The notes beneath the pieces were generated by a model. It was not told where the DNA came from. It was given only the letters and a program-made list of their open reading frames with translations, and ran no database searches. Shown here one piece after another: positions 11,677 through 21,101 of a DNA stretch of 64,000 nucleotides; the first letter of the stretch is position 1, and each line of letters starts with the position of its first letter. The DNA is from Stenopsyche tienmushanensis. Its lineage: Eukaryota; Arthropoda; Insecta; Trichoptera; Stenopsychidae. Location of the stretch: positions 2,232,001 through 2,296,000 of the forward strand of contig WACJ01000513.1 in assembly GCA_008973525.1 (NCBI GenBank). Reading direction: 5' to 3'. The translations under genes and the position numbers were made by a program.

Positions 11677-12681
11677 TAGGGAATCCGATCCCGGGATCCC
11701 GGACAGTTTTAGGTACTTAAGAATCCCGGGACTAGAAAACGTAATCCCGAAAATCCCGGGATTGAAATTTTTATCTAACAGAAATCGTACACCTCACCAA
11801 CAAGATGAAGGCTACTAAATCGAGACATTCTCGACGAAATCTGGACGCTTGAAAACAGTGGCGTAACTACTAATTAGCGAGCTTAGGCCACGCCTAGGGG
11901 CAGTAACATTCTAATCTATGTATACATACATAAACTACATATATTTTATTTAATAATTGTTATATTAACCTTTCCCTACCGGTGATGTATTTACTACACC
12001 TCGACTCTAATAATGGGAATATCGATATGAAATATGATAGATACGGGGTTCAGAATTTTTGTATTCCTCCGTAATATAATTACGAATCACATCAAAGTAT
12101 TATTGGATATAAGTATTTATCTGCAGCGATGGAAATAAATAATTTGTCGGGAAATCGGGAATTTTGCTCAGTTTTAGTCCGTGTCTCAGCAGATAGGAAT
12201 TTTATCAGTCACATTGATGATGTTATACGAAAATGAGGGCTCACGCGATCATCAATTCGAACTAGCATTTAAATATCTGATGACGATACCTCCACCGAGT
12301 GTGGAAGCTGAGCGTGCATTTTCATCAGCAAGTTGTCTTACTTCCAAAATCAGATTCAGACTAAATGACGAAACACTAATGTTTAATGTTAATGTTACTT
12401 CGGGCATATTTTCAAAATAATATTTGAATTTTTTAGTGTTTTATTTTACTATTTTTAAATTGTATTTTTATCTTTTCTTAAATAAATAAAATTCTTTGGC
12501 CTTCAAGTGATTTTTTATATTGAACAAATGGACTTATTAGTAATTTTTGATCAAATTCATCAAGGTAATTTCTTAAAATATTGAAAATCCCAATCCCGGG
12601 ATCCCGGGACTGGTCCCGGGATTGTCTAATGGAATCCCGAAATCCCGGGATCGAAATTTTAGCTCGGGATTGGATTCCCTA
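11677..12681 (+). mobile_element. hAT-family transposon, non-autonomous or decayed, with 8-bp target duplication
   Basis: Terminal inverted repeats TAGGGAATCCGATCCCG (left) and CGGGATTGGATTCCCTA (right) are flanked by perfect 8-bp duplications ATCGCCGC, the duplication length typical of hAT elements. Both ends carry clusters of ATCCCGGG/CCCGGGAT words (11683-11763 and 12586-12656), which look like subterminal transposase-binding repeats. The 1,005-bp body has only the 3' end of a transposase reading frame, so it is internally deleted. The exact target duplication suggests it is one of the younger insertions here. Confidence 0.92.
12181..12420 (+). pseudogene. hAT transposase C-terminal dimerisation region, remnant
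   Basis: The frame ends in a typical hAT dimerisation motif: PPPSVEAERAFSS (about 12289-12327), then LTSKIRFRLNDETL, then a stop at 12418-12420. The conserved reading begins around ELAFKYL (12262). The preceding 27 residues of the open frame are not clearly transposase. The zinc-finger (BED) and catalytic regions are absent, so this is not functional. Fragments of a related sequence lie inverted at 18190-18612 and 32232-32908. Confidence 0.85.
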
Positions 12682-12689
12682 ATCGCCGC

Positions 12690-14635
12690 CCGGCTCTAAG
12701 ACTTCCATGCCACGATTATTGTTCCATTTCTGTAATGTATGGACACCCCCCGTTATCGATGAGTTAAAATTCCATTATACGGCCCTGTTTATTTAGAAAA
12801 TCATTGAGTCTTTCATTGTATTCAAATGATCACGAAAGCAATTCAGCGTGCTTGTTCGGGCGGACTGATCACTATATCAGATCGACTTATGGAAATATTA
12901 AGTTGTCCGAGTGCGTTTGATGAATTGCTCCAATTAAATTAATCGCGCACTTGTTGGCCAATAAATAACGAGGCTTTCGCGGGACAAATTTGACGTGTGA
13001 CGTATCATTACGCTTTTGTGCGTAATTATGGATGATTTCTGTTTACATCTTTTCATGTATACTGACAGCTATTGTGTGCTATTTCGAGAATTATCTATGA
13101 GCGATAAAATCCAAAGTTAGAGTAAGTATATTTGGTTACACATCGATATTACAATGTTAGAAGTGGGCATAGGATTTATACGGTATTTATAAATGAATAC
13201 GGTCTATTTGAAGAAGGAATTATTTGTAAATCAGATCCTGAGTGTTGTTGGTTCACGACCATGGCGTGTGATAACCATGGGACGAAGGAGGGTCGAATAC
13301 GAGTCACGAGGTTTAAACGACTATTATCAGCTCTTTGATAGTACCAACACCGACTTCTTATCAGAAAACGCCAGTGCGTTTGTTGAATAGGTATTTTAAC
13401 TTTTTGTGAGAATCATAAATAAAATAAACAGTACAAAAAATCTTATTCAAAATCGATTTCATTAACGCGGAGAACCGTGCTTCGATTTGCAGACGATGCA
13501 CGCCATCGTCGTGAATGAATCACAGATCGCATTAAAATATCGCAGCACGAATCGCATCATATTCATATTCATGCGATTTTCAATTAAAAAAATCATATAA
13601 AAATATTTGAGAAGCACCGCTTCTATTACATATTCCCGATATCGGTAACGGCGTAATCTGTCAGATAAAGCCCGCAAACAACATTAATACGAACGATTAA
13701 ACCACAATCCTCACCGATTACTTTTTAATAAAACTCGATGGCTCAAAGTGGACCGCCCCGGCTCTCAAATGATAATCACGCTTTATGCTCGACATTTGAG
13801 AGGGCATGATTTTATGCAAACATCTGTTACTACAAATGCATACAAACACATTTGAACACAGAAGCTAATTACATTATGTGTACGAACAATGATCCGCGGA
13901 AATATTCGCAAGCGGTTAACAAACAGCCCGCGCGAACGCTGGTTGGCATATCGCATTTCATTAGTGTTGTCAGACAAAATTATAAATAAATCATCGTTTT
14001 TTACATGTTGCAAATTTATTTTTGAACCATTTTTGATAAACATGTTTGAATTATACTATACGCTTTATAACGCTTTTTATTTCATCAAATTACTACGAAT
14101 AATAAACAAGTTATGAGCATTTATGTGAAAGCTGCGCGCGAATCGCAAAACGCCAGAAATTTCGGCGCTCGAATTCAGCACGGCGCTCTGAGTGTTAACA
14201 CATTCCCGACGGCTTGCGCTTATGTGCGTCATTTGGACACTATCGATAAATGCGTTTTTAGCCATCATACACTACTGAAAAATATATTTGATTACTATAT
14301 TCTGTGGATTATAACATACATACTTTTATAAAAATATATAAAAGACAAAGCTATGCGTAACCCAATGTTTAATTTTTGATATATTCTTTAGAGTTAGAAT
14401 ATTTAATGTTATCTTTATGAAGTAAGGTTAAATCGAATGTTGAAGGGATTAATGTCCAAACTTATCAAATGAAACGAGATAATTCATCATCGTGTCAAAG
14501 TGTGCTCATAAACAATGAAGATATAGACGTTGAACTTCGCTTCGTCAGATCTATTAAATAGTCAAAGATCATCTATAATATATTTTGATCTTAACCTCTT
14601 GACTGCTGGTTAAAAACTCATTTTAAATATATATG
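12690..14635. other. Long intronic stretch without recognisable feature
   Basis: Composition varies, with an AT-rich run at 13050-13450 and more balanced blocks near 12880-13000, 13440-13560 and 14110-14240. I found no match to other parts of the window. Open frames (62-86 codons) overlap on both strands. It may hold regulatory sequence, but nothing in it is diagnostic. Confidence 0.4.
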
Positions 14636-14639
14636 TGTC

Positions 14640-15110
14640 AAGAAAAATAAATAAAAAAGTTATAGGCTGATAAAATGTAAGTGGTAAAAAAAGGCGTGTC
14701 GTCGTTGACACGATTTTAACGATTTTATTTATTTATAATTAAAAAAATAAAAAAGATTCTTAATAAATAAAGATTTCGCTATTGTCCCTACCTCAGCGAA
14801 TAAAAATAATTTTATATTCACATAACGGCGACAATTTAAAAAAAAGTCATTTTTTTATATTATTTTTTTTCAGTTTTAATTTTTTTTAAATAGTTAAAAT
14901 TAAATTTTTGACATAAATCTGGTAGAAGCATTAGATAATTGTATAGAAAAGATTTATACCAAATTTAAAGTAAATCAGTTAATTAAAACTTGATATATCA
15001 TGTCAACCGTGTTATAAAAAAAACAAGTAGTTTTGCAAAAAGCTACACTTTGAAAATACTACCCCTTTAAGTGGTTAAAAGCGATATATGCATTTTAAAA
15101 AATATTTATC
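14640..15110 (+). repeat. Family A repeat, long copy
   Basis: Contains TTATAGGCTGATAAAATGTA, GCGTGTCGTCGTTGACACG, TTTTGACATAAATCTGGTAG and TATCATGTCAACCGTGTTAT. The block with AATAGCTATAACTCCG is deleted and replaced directly by the 3' edge ACTACCCCTTTAAG, followed at 15080 by GCGATATATGC, a decayed palindrome core. This edge suggests the palindrome belongs at the 3' end of family A. Confidence 0.8.
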
Positions 15111-15375
15111 GACAGAAATAAATCAGTTTGGCATCCCGAAGACTATAAAATAGAGTGCGTTATCGTTGAAGTTAAAATTCATAACCGATACGGACGAAAA
15201 CCGTCGATAAGAATTAGTCGTGAAATCACGACGCGATACATTTTATTGTGTCAATAAATCAAGTTCAATATTTGTTTATTATTTTGGGACATTATTACCG
15301 TGTAGCTTTCGAATGTATTGATAGAATCTCCATCATTACAGTGCAGATGCACAGCTCAAGATCCGCAAGAACGCT
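15111..15375. other. Spacer, no feature seen
   Basis: AT-rich sequence between a family A copy and the paired palindrome repeat. Nothing recognised. Confidence 0.35.
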
Positions 15376-15450
15376 GTGTACCGAACGCGTCGATATATCG
15401 CCGCTCGCGTATAAAAGTGCCGCACGTCGATATATCGCCGTGCGCTTTAC
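15376..15450 (+). repeat. Paired palindrome repeat (best dimer)
   Basis: Two exact CGATATATCG cores at 15391-15400 and 15428-15437, each preceded by CGT and followed by CCG. The spacer CTCGCGTATAAAAGTGCCGC ACG contains the AAGTGCC word shared with 9146-9225. The centre-to-centre distance is 37 bp. This is the clearest example of the two-palindrome arrangement. Confidence 0.8.
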
Positions 15451-16440
15451 ATTCGCATAAATTTGATGCGATTAAAATATCAACACAAGTGTTAAGAACA
15501 TCGTCATTAGCATCGGGACTCGTATAATACTTGTTGTCTGTCATATTTATTTAGAATAATGTCGTCCAGTACATCATTCGGTCCGTTTGAAAGATTGATA
15601 TGGACCACATACTTGTTTGAAAAATTGCCACAATTAACAACATGACATGAAATTCGCCCGCGAAACATTAGATTGTGCGACACGTCAGCGATATGCAACG
15701 AACAATTTCGTTTTTTTTATCTTTCGGCATATTTTCGATACACTTATGAAGTCCTCTCGACGATATCGCACGGCGATTATTATTTGATTAGAGATTTTAC
15801 CTGAAAATGTATCGGCTTCTTTGATGATGTTCGATAAAAAGTGTTTGGCTTTGAGCGTTTCGATGCCTCCCTTTCCCTCTATCTGCCGGCCGAGGAACGA
15901 CCCAACTTTGATTTTATCTTGCGCGTTTTACCGAAAAATAAAAATCAATCCATATAAACATATGTCGGCATGACAAAGATAATTTCACTCTGGTTTACAC
16001 CGTTTCGTACGTTTACCACAAGTTTCGGCTGATAGCAACATATTAAAAACGCCTATCTGCAATAGTATCGTTCTATGAATTTCGTGCTTTACAATGTCAA
16101 ACAAGAGTGTTTTTGATTCGGAGCGTCTTACAATAATCGAACATAAAAACCGATTGTTCGTATATAAATAACGCTTCGACGCGGAGATTAAACGAATCTT
16201 CGGTGAAGATGAATCGACTACCATCTAGGATTCAATGAACACCATGCGTAATTATTTTTTTAAAAATTTAATCAATTTTGATTCATTAAGATATTCAATT
16301 GTGCATAGAAACCACAATCTGGTCAAATCTTGTTATTTATAGAAGACAACATTGAATATATTGTGAAGGATCACAAAACATTTCTATTCAAACACGAGAA
16401 GTAAAAAAAAAATTGATCACCTGAGGATCAACTGATCATC
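15451..16440. other. Intronic sequence without recognisable feature
   Basis: Unmatched elsewhere in the window, with mixed composition between 15640 and 16220. Small open frames on the minus strand are unrecognised. Confidence 0.4.
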
Positions 16441-16441
16441 T

Positions 16442-16485
16442 AATGCCAAAAGTGCGGCGCGGCGATATATAGACGTCGAACTACT
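16442..16485 (+). repeat. Palindrome repeat, context 2 copy
   Basis: TGCCAAAAGTGCGGCGCGGC followed by GATATATAGACGTCGAA. It differs from the 10970 copy at only a few bases and again lies shortly before a family A copy. Confidence 0.7.
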
Positions 16486-16589
16486 CTTAACGCTTAGGCA
16501 TGTTTTGCATTGTGTCCGCATATATGAATGAGGTTTATATTTAATTTTGCGTGTTAATAAATTAGTCTGTTATGGTTTATCTTTATTTT

Positions 16590-17035
16590 TTGCATTACAT
16601 TTTTAATTAAAATCTAATTTTTAAAATAAAAAAAATTGAAAATAAAAAAATGTTTCTTAATTAGTAATGATGTTATTATAACACCTACCTCGGAAAAATA
16701 TAATAATTTTGTTTTCGCAATGGCGACTGTTTTAAAAAGTAATTTTTGGCCTTTTTTTCATAGTTTTAATTTTTTTTAAATAGTTAAAAATATAATTTTG
16801 ACATGAATCTGGTAGGAGCGATAGAAAATTATAAAGGAAAGATTTATTCTAAATTTGAATTAAATTGGTTAATTAAAACTGGAGATATCATGTCAACCAT
16901 GTTGAAAAAAGTATTTTTCATCATTCTGGTATTCTGGTACTGCGTCACTAAAATAGCTATAAATCCGAAAATAATTAGAATTTTGAAAAATTCTTTAGAG
17001 ATTATATTTTTAAAAGCCTAAACTTAAAAGTCTAA
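16590..17035 (+). repeat. Family A repeat, long copy
   Basis: From the AAATGTTTCTTAATTAGTAA block through CAATGGCGACTGTTTTAAAA, TTTTGACATGAATCTGGTAG, GGAGATATCATGTCAACCAT and CACTAAAATAGCTATAAATC. A 72-codon open frame at 16803-17021 runs through it only because the repeat lacks stops in that frame; I do not call it a gene. Confidence 0.8.
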
Positions 17036-17890
17036 AAAAGTCACCGAACATTTTGTTGACATATCTAAACATCCAGAAAAAAATTCAATAAATTCGCCTC
17101 GTCGCTAAAGAGTTAAATGAGGATAAACAGGCTCATTACAAATATTTTCCTCATATTAATTCATATCCGAGTGCTGATATTGTGGCCTAAATCCTGGATA
17201 CGAATTATAATGGAATCTTAACTTAACCACATGTGGATTACAAATGGGAATCCATATGGAGATCGCCTACGTCCGATAACAGATGCGACAGAATTTATTC
17301 AATACTCATCCAGAATATCCAATTGTCTTAAATCGCATGATAAATGATCTACGGGGGGGCGTTCGATCGCCCGAATCGATCTTATCTGGATTGAACATAA
17401 TCGCTCTGTCCTCTTAATGTCGGCGATCAATAAATTTAAATGGATTATCACATTATCCCGCGATGAAAAAAGAACCAAATCTCTTTTCAATATTATCGCT
17501 TAATTTATGCAAAATATACAGTGGCAGCACACTTTGAGAAGCGTAGAGCGCCCAAGTTATTATTACGTTATCTAATTTAATTGCGTAAAATTATAGCTAT
17601 TATGTGCTATTGCTTAGACTGATCATTTTTATCTTGTGCTTGAAATGAGATTGTGATCTCTTCGGCAAGACCGAAATAACATTCTACACACATTAGAAGG
17701 AGAAGCCGTGGTTGCTGTGAGTATTTGTTAGAGGTGGTAAACTAACGGGTCGCACACGCACATGCATTTAACCCTTTTAATGACGGCCGAAGATGAGCGC
17801 CATTGAAAATCATTAGAAATAATGGTGAAAAATCGATTTGCTAGCAAAAAGAGCGATCGTTTGGCCACAGTTTGGTATAGACTATGTAGT
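17036..17890. other. Intronic sequence without recognisable feature
   Basis: Mostly unmatched sequence, including a G7 run near 17355 and a more balanced block at 17180-17480. No repeats or RNA genes were recognised. Confidence 0.4.
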
Positions 17891-17962
17891 ACCGAGGGTC
17901 ATACAGAAAGTAAGGCTACAACGTTTAAATCAGATCGAAAAATGCTTGTATTTAATTGAAAT

Positions 17963-18157
17963 TCACAGGATATCTAACGAGTCCTTCATGTGCGGTGTGA
18001 GCATTCTGAGCATCCATATTGCACACAATTTCGAATAAACAAGTTTTTTTGATACAATATCACCGATGAGACTTCGAGAAATGTCAGGAAATTCTTCGTG
18101 AAGGTCGATAAACGTCACATGTCGGTCATTTCGCACTTGTTCTTCAACTTTTTGCAC
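17963..18157 (-). pseudogene. Mariner transposase N-terminal DNA-binding region, remnant
   Basis: The 64-codon frame reads VRNDRHVTF, then SRSLIGDIVSKKL, then LCAIWMLRMLTPHMKD, which follows the second helix-turn-helix and linker of mariner transposases (the family pattern is V-R-x-D-R, a helix with S, then W-x-x-R-x-L-T). Only about 70 bp separate its end from the left terminal repeat, so the DD34D catalytic domain has been lost. Confidence 0.75.
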
Positions 18158-18189
18158 ATGTTCCCTGGATCAGTCCATCCAATGGTTTA

Positions 18190-18612
18190 AGAATAGAATA
18201 AAAATAGATAAATAAAACACTAAAAAATTAAAATATTATTTTAAAAATGTGCCCGAAGTAACATTAAGCATCGAGTGTTTCGTCATTTAGTCTGAATCTG
18301 ATTTTGGAAGCCAGTTGCTGGTGAAAATGTACCCATTTTCGTATAATACCATCAATGTGACTGATAAAATTCCTTTCCGCCGAGACACGGACTAAACCTC
18401 GCAAAATTCCCGATTTTCCGACAAATTATTTATTTCCGTCGCTGCAGATGAATATTTACATACTATAATACTCTGGTGTGATTCGTAATTGTATTACGGA
18501 GGAATACAAAGATTTTGAGCCCCGTATCTATTATATTTCATATCGATATTCCCATTATTAGAATCGAGGTGTAGTAAATACATCACCGGTAGGGAAAGTA
18601 AAGTATGTCTAT
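18190..18612 (-). mobile_element. hAT fragment, inverted relative of 11677-12681
   Basis: On the minus strand it matches the first hAT element from CACCGGTAGGG-side sequence through TATTACGGAGG-type blocks, TTTAGTCCGTGTCTC and the dimerisation region, ending near AAAGATAAA-like sequence at 18190. No TAGGGAATCC end is present, and the frame is broken by small deletions. Confidence 0.8.
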
Positions 18613-18737
18613 ATTTGTATACATACGATCCTTTTGATGAATATTCGCAGCGATATTATTCTGCAAAGTAATAAAATAGATGACCGCTTGGATCTCGTAT
18701 GGGCGTGAGGTGGTTGGAGAGCGCGACGACCATTCCA

Positions 18738-19170
18738 TCGGAAGAATTTACTGTGACCGAACCAAATGATCGACAAACACACTGGGACGAAATAAAAACT
18801 AATACACGGCCTCAGGAGCTTTTGTAACCTTACTTTCTAGATGACCCTCGTATGATGAGATTGTATCGTTATCGAATTTATGAAGCGAAAGTTCTAAAGG
18901 CGCAGTGGGGCAAATTGATTTGAACGTCACGAAAATGAAACTCCAATCGGCAGTTGGTCAGTGTGTATTTGTTTATATGTAGCATAAATGAACCACTTCA
19001 TCAATTGGGCGCCTATTTTATTATATATTACACAAACACAGCTTCATCTTTTAGCAATTAACATATTCTGCAATGTAAAATAAAAAAACGAATAAACGCG
19101 CGTATCTTATACGAACCTCTCCATCGGAAGAATTTACTGTGTCCGAACAAAATTGGCGACAAACACGCAG
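18738..19170 (+). repeat. Pair of direct repeats (about 50 bp) 374 bp apart
   Basis: CCATCGGAAGAATTTACTGT GACCGAAC... at about 18743-18790 recurs as CCATCGGAAGAATTTACTGT GTCCGAAC... at about 19117-19165. The first copy lies inside the right part of the mariner-like element, the second outside it beyond a family B copy. This suggests rearrangement or a further short dispersed repeat. Confidence 0.65.
18905..19062 (+). repeat. Family B repeat, near complete
   Basis: Starts with ACGTCACGAAAATGAAACTC, runs through ATGTAGCATAAATGAACCAC and ends GGGCGCCTATTTTATTATAT ATTACACAAACACAGCTTC. The same order is seen at 37545-37713 and 50795-51005. It has no internal promoter boxes I can recognise and no coding frame. 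Confidence 0.8.
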
Positions 19171-19466
19171 AACCAAACAAACAGACTGTTAGGATCTCAC
19201 CTTTGCCCTCCGGTCTCGGGAGCCTTTATAAATATATATAATTGCAACAAACATTAAAGATTTCTGCAATTCGTATTTGTATTTTGATTTTGGAATACTT
19301 TTTGTCCTGGATAGTTGATAGCCTCTGGCGTTTCTGGATTGGATGCGGCGCTTTTAGCTGGTTCTTTTTTGTGTGGAACGTGTCTATTATCATATTTCTG
19401 ATGATGTCCTTTATATTGTCAAATCGATTTCGCTTCAAGATCGTTTACTTGTACATTATTTTGTAG

Positions 19467-19556
19467 TAATTGATGAGCCAAGTTGTTTGCGATCCTCGTT
19501 AGTTTCACAATCGGCGATATATCGCATCTTAGCACTCTCAAGGGTTAACAACAGCT
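19467..19556 (-). repeat. CGATATATCG palindrome repeat, context 1, inverted
   Basis: Exact palindrome at 19515-19524. Read on the minus strand it gives CCCTTGAGAGTGCTAAGATG, the palindrome, then CGATTGTGAAACTAACGAGG and GGCTCATCAA, matching 4325-4435 and 30340-30440. Confidence 0.75.
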
Positions 19557-20490
19557 TAATTCATTCTATGATACCGGATTTTAGCATAAAAAGGCCGATT
19601 TACAGCATTTTTTTCGGTTTTTCGAGGGAAACGACCCGAAAAATAACGAGGAGATGGTTTCGCCTGATTATCCTGTGCGTCGATTAGGCGTTCTTCTCAC
19701 AGTCGACACGTCAACGGGCGCGTTTTATTTATCTCCAACGTCTCGCATTTTCGTCGTTGATCATCCACAGGAACCGACATATTTTTATCTTGTTTCGGTT
19801 CATTAAGATGTGGTGTTAACAAATGTACGATTTAATACGACGCCTTTACAACATTCCCAACAATGACACAATACATTTAACAATAATCACTGAATCATCG
19901 CTGCGAAGCGATCATCACGCCTCTCGCGTGTCGGCCGCTTTATATATATATATTTTTACAAGGCTTTCTTGTAAAATCGCAAGAAACCGCTTTCCTGTTT
20001 ATTTTTTCCGTAATCCGCTTTTACGGCCGTAAAAATGGAATTACGCAAAGTAATGAGCTTTTTATTAAATCGTAAAGCTCTGAATTCGCAGTTACTTAAA
20101 TTCATTGGGAGGCCTCGGGGTGGGGTGAGCATAATGAGGGCGAAAAATTAATTCAATAGAATTTTTATATAATTTTTAATGCGTGTTCACCAAAACGAAA
20201 AAAATGTGCATGTAAGCCCATAGACCGCGTTTGATTACGACAAAAAAATCATAAAACTTAATGAGCTTCCAACTATTTATCTAAACGATGCAATAAAACT
20301 GAATAATATGCGCATACGTTCCACGGAACATGATTTATTTATATCCAATCTAATAGCCCATTGGTATAGCAATTTGTTTGTAAATATCGTTATGTGAAGA
20401 AAATGTGTATTTTTATATTTAACACTTTCGAGTCGCAACGCTATAAAATCCGCACAAACACCCAGGGGTCCGAATATATGAAGCAAAAAT
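19557..20490. other. Intronic sequence without recognisable feature
   Basis: Includes a (TA)n run near 19942-19952 and a mixed-composition block at 19640-20130. Not matched elsewhere in the window. Confidence 0.4.
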
Positions 20491-20494
20491 ATGG

Positions 20495-20715
20495 CGTATC
20501 CTGGTTGACACGATTTTAACCCTTCTAGTTATCTAAAATTAAAAAAATTAAAACCAATATTAATTAGTAAAAATGTCGCTATAGTTCCTACCTCAAAGAA
20601 AGAAAAAATAATAATTTACACTTGATGGCGACTGTTTAAAATATGTAATTTTTGGCCATGTTTTTTTTTAATAGTCAAATACAAAATTTTGATATAAATC
20701 TGGTAAAAAAATAGA
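20495..20715 (+). repeat. Family A repeat, 5' half
   Basis: Contains TATCCTGGTTGACACGATTT, TAACCCTTCTAG, ATGGCGACTGTTTAAAATAT and GATATAAATCTGGTA. The 3' half, with TGTCAACCGTG and the CTATAACTCC block, is absent. Confidence 0.75.
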
Positions 20716-20774
20716 GAGTTATTTATTTAATTCTGGTATATAGTTTTTCAACTACAAATTAAAACTATATCGAT

Positions 20775-21101
20775 AGTGCCAAAAATATGTGGCGTTTTTA
20801 TCAGCACAATAAAAAACTCTATTTAGAAGTTTTTATATCCTCCAAATTCGTAACTTTTTTGTGTCCAAAAATTGATTTAATACGGGAAACAATTTAAAAT
20901 TTTACTGAACAAAAATGTCAATGGAATGACCTGGATTTGTCTCCATAAAATCTCGTAGATCGTCGTTATCGAGTGTGTTAGGCCTCCCACGACCTGATTC
21001 ATATAGCAACGAAAAATTGCCCGATCGAAATCTGGCAAAAGCGCTTATTTTTGATGTCTTTCCTAAATAAAAGTGCTATAACGGCACGTATTTTTGGCAC
21101 T
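20775..21101. repeat. Inverted-repeat-bounded segment with AGTGCCAAAAATA ends
   Basis: Left arm AGTGCCAAAAATATGTGGCG (20775-20794) and right arm, inverted, AGTGCCAAAAATACGTGCCG (21082-21101): the first 13 bases are identical, 18 of 20 overall. The right-arm version occurs a third time, exactly, at 45050-45069. It looks like a small inverted-repeat element, though the inside contains a mariner transposase fragment, so the arms might instead be host repeats around an insertion. Confidence 0.6.
20911..21039 (-). pseudogene. Mariner transposase N-terminal fragment
   Basis: The minus strand reads 43 codons without a stop: FARFRSGNFSL, then ESGRGRP, then a short spacer, DNDDLRDFMETNPG. This is the end of the first helix-turn-helix, the G-R-P-type linker and the start of the second DNA-binding helix cluster of mariner transposases. 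No catalytic region follows, and no mariner terminal repeat was found. The flanking arms differ from the TTAGGG mariners. It is a dead fragment. Confidence 0.8.

Larger units (their letters stand above)
17892..18850 (-). mobile_element. Mariner-like element (second lineage) carrying a hAT fragment
   Basis: Terminal inverted repeats CCGAGGGTCATACAGAAAGT (left) and ACTTTCTAGATGACCCTCG (right) are flanked by TA on both sides, as expected for Tc1/mariner insertion. The ends differ from the TTAGGG mariners, so this is a separate lineage. Inside are a transposase fragment on the minus strand and, to its right, about 420 bp of hAT sequence, which must have landed in the mariner or joined it by rearrangement. 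The transposase catalytic region is missing. Confidence 0.8.

Noticed and set aside
16803..17021. 72-codon open frame as a small protein gene
   Set aside because: It lies entirely within a family A repeat, and other copies have stops in the same frame.
18905..19062. Family B as a SINE
   Set aside because: No polymerase III promoter boxes or A-rich tail are visible, so I left the class open.
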